Positions 31,988-33,410 of a DNA stretch of 33,410 nucleotides are shown one piece after another. The translations under genes were made by a program, and so were the position numbers. The stretch's first letter is position 1, and the number at the start of each line of letters is the position of its first letter. Source of the stretch: Catenulispora sp. (lineage in GTDB: Bacteria > Actinomycetota > Actinomycetes > Streptomycetales > Catenulisporaceae); assembly GCA_013361685.1 (NCBI GenBank), contig JABFXP010000881.1, positions 1 through 33,410 of the forward strand. Direction: 5' to 3'. Below the pieces are notes generated by a model. The model was not told the origin of the DNA and made no database searches. It saw nothing but the letters and a program-made list of their open reading frames with translations.

Positions 31988-33410
31988 TCAGTAGGAGAAC
32001 GCCACGGAATCGAACCGGGCACTGGAGTCCCAGGTGGCCGCAGATGTGGCGCCACTGGGAAGGGGCTCGCAGACCGTGTCGCCCGCCGCATGGGACTTCG
32101 TGGTGGCTGCGGTCAGGGTGAGGACAGCCGTCGACCAACCGGACGTGGTGGCGGACACGCTCTGAACGGTGACGGTCTCCTGGTTGGCCGTCCCAAGCCC
32201 GAGCACGAGCTGCTGTCCCTGCCCGATCTGAGCCGCCGCAGGGTTGGTGTTGTCCGCGCCAGCGTTGATGGTGACCGTCGTGACGCCCGCCGCCGGGGAG
32301 TTGGCCAGCGTGGTGTGGAACGAGGCGAAAAGCCCGTAGGGGGTCAGGTCTGCCGGGCTGCACTGCAGGGTGAGATAGGCGTCGCCGTTGTCGCCGAACT
32401 CCCAGCTGATGGACTCGACGAAGCACTCGATCTGAATCGGGCTCGCCGGTGACGGTGGCCGCCGCATGACCCGCACCCGGGTACCGAGTTCGAGGGCGAG
32501 ACAAGTGCCCCAGACAGCCGGGTTCGCACTGACATGGATCTTGAGCGCCGCGACCCGTACGGCAGGCTGCTTGTACCGGCTCGTCAGGTAGTTCGCAGCG
32601 TCCTGGCACTCCTGCGCGCTGCTGGAGTTGATGGTACGGGTCAGTGACCTGGGGAAGTAGGCGGTCTGGGAGGTGGTGTCCGACCCGGTGAAGACCTGAC
32701 CGCTACTCGCCTGCGTGATCTGGACGACGTTGGCCAGTCGGGTCGGGTCGTAATCCAGTTGGCAATCCTCGTAAGGGACTTCCCCGAGGTCGGCCCGTTC
32801 ACCGAAGACGACGGACGGCACCAAGGCGTTGTAGCGGGCGCTTCGAGCCCGGAACGTCAGTGTCGCGTCGGCCGCGAAAAACTGCTCGCCGTTCTCTGTA
32901 TCGGTGACCGATTGCAAGGCGGTCATCACGTCCTGGCCCGCGACGGCCGCAGGGCCCATGCTCCGGGTCAACCCGGACTGGATCGCGGTCGGGCCGGTGT
33001 AGCCTGCCCAGCCGAGGATCCGCTTGTAGCGGGCATCCGAGGAGTCACCGGCGAACGCGTTCTTCCACGCCGTGTACACCGCGGTGATGTCGGCCCCGGC
33101 GAACAGGAACGGCCACTCGGCTACGTAGCTGATGTCCCCCGCGTATCCCCAGAGCGTTTCATTCCCGTACACGGGATCGACCCAGCCACCGACGCTGTCG
33201 AACTGGAGTCCGCTTGGCGTGAACGAGGTTGGAACGGAGAAGAAGTAGGCGATCTGTGCCCCGTCCTGGGAGACCATGACCTGGTTGAGGGCCTGGGAGT
33301 AGCCGAACAGCAACAAGTGCCAGTTCCCGTCCGCACAGTTCGTGGCACCCCCGGCTTGGTAGACGGTGCCGGCACCCGACGGGCCACTGAGGTAGAGGCC
33401 AGGCTGGCCG
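31988..33410 (-). CDS. minor tail protein, 5' end beyond window; LamG-like segment at the edge
   Basis: Frame stays open to 33410 (GQPGLYLSGPSGAGTVYQAGGATNCADGNWHLLLFGYSQ...), so the track start at 33316 (TTG) is not the real start. Confidence 0.75.
   Translation of the reverse strand, partial: GQPGLYLSGPSGAGTVYQAGGATNCADGNWHLLLFGYSQALNQVMVSQDGAQIAYFFSVPTSFTPSGLQFDSVGGWVDPVYGNETLWGYAGDISYVAEWPFLFAGADITAVYTAWKNAFAGDSSDARYKRILGWAGYTGPTAIQSGLTRSMGPAAVAGQDVMTALQSVTDTENGEQFFAADATLTFRARSARYNALVPSVVFGERADLGEVPYEDCQLDYDPTRLANVVQITQASSGQVFTGSDTTSQTAYFPRSLTRTINSSSAQECQDAANYLTSRYKQPAVRVAALKIHVSANPAVWGTCLALELGTRVRVMRRPPSPASPIQIECFVESISWEFGDNGDAYLTLQCSPADLTPYGLFASFHTTLANSPAAGVTTVTINAGADNTNPAAAQIGQGQQLVLGLGTANQETVTVQSVSATTSGWSTAVLTLTAATTKSHAAGDTVCEPLPSGATSAATWDSSARFDSVAFSY

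Noticed and set aside
33316-33316. Track start of the tail protein at 33316
   Set aside because: It is an internal TTG; the frame continues open to the window edge with sensible sequence.
1-33410. CRISPR arrays, tRNA or rRNA genes
   Set aside because: No regularly spaced direct repeats with spacers and no cloverleaf or rRNA sequence recognised by eye; a tRNA scan would be decisive.

Overview
The window reads as about 33.4 kb of a temperate, Streptomyces-type (high-GC actinobacterial) siphovirus genome. Read on the minus strand the order is: tail protein (partial, right edge), tail fibre-like protein, HNH, small membrane protein, GH25+amidase endolysin, holin-like proteins, then a host-like cargo block (about 22.9-28.2 kb), attP, integrase, immunity switch, antirepressor, RecE/RecT-like pair, DnaQ-like exonuclease, WhiB, sliding-clamp-like protein, O-like and DnaC-like replication genes, HNH, and a left part with plasmid-like membrane proteins and small regulators. 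Lysis/tail genes and int/early genes lie on opposite sides of one attP-like segment. That segment contains a promoterless 3' piece of a 3-hydroxybutyryl-CoA dehydrogenase gene flanked by CTCTACS repeats. This is the virion/circular (or tandem-lysogen) arrangement rather than a simple integrated prophage. Most notable signals: (i) a dense GCATC array around a 95-aa HTH gene at 3.4-4.0 kb; (ii) the attP with host-gene 3' end and phased arm-type repeats; (iii) iteron-like repeats inside the O-like initiator gene; (iv) a two-repeat orphan protein between repressor and integrase; (v) several strong operator palindromes paired with small regulators; (vi) short overlapping CDSs absent from the ORF track. 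All assignments come from reading sequence and recalled family features; no database search was run.
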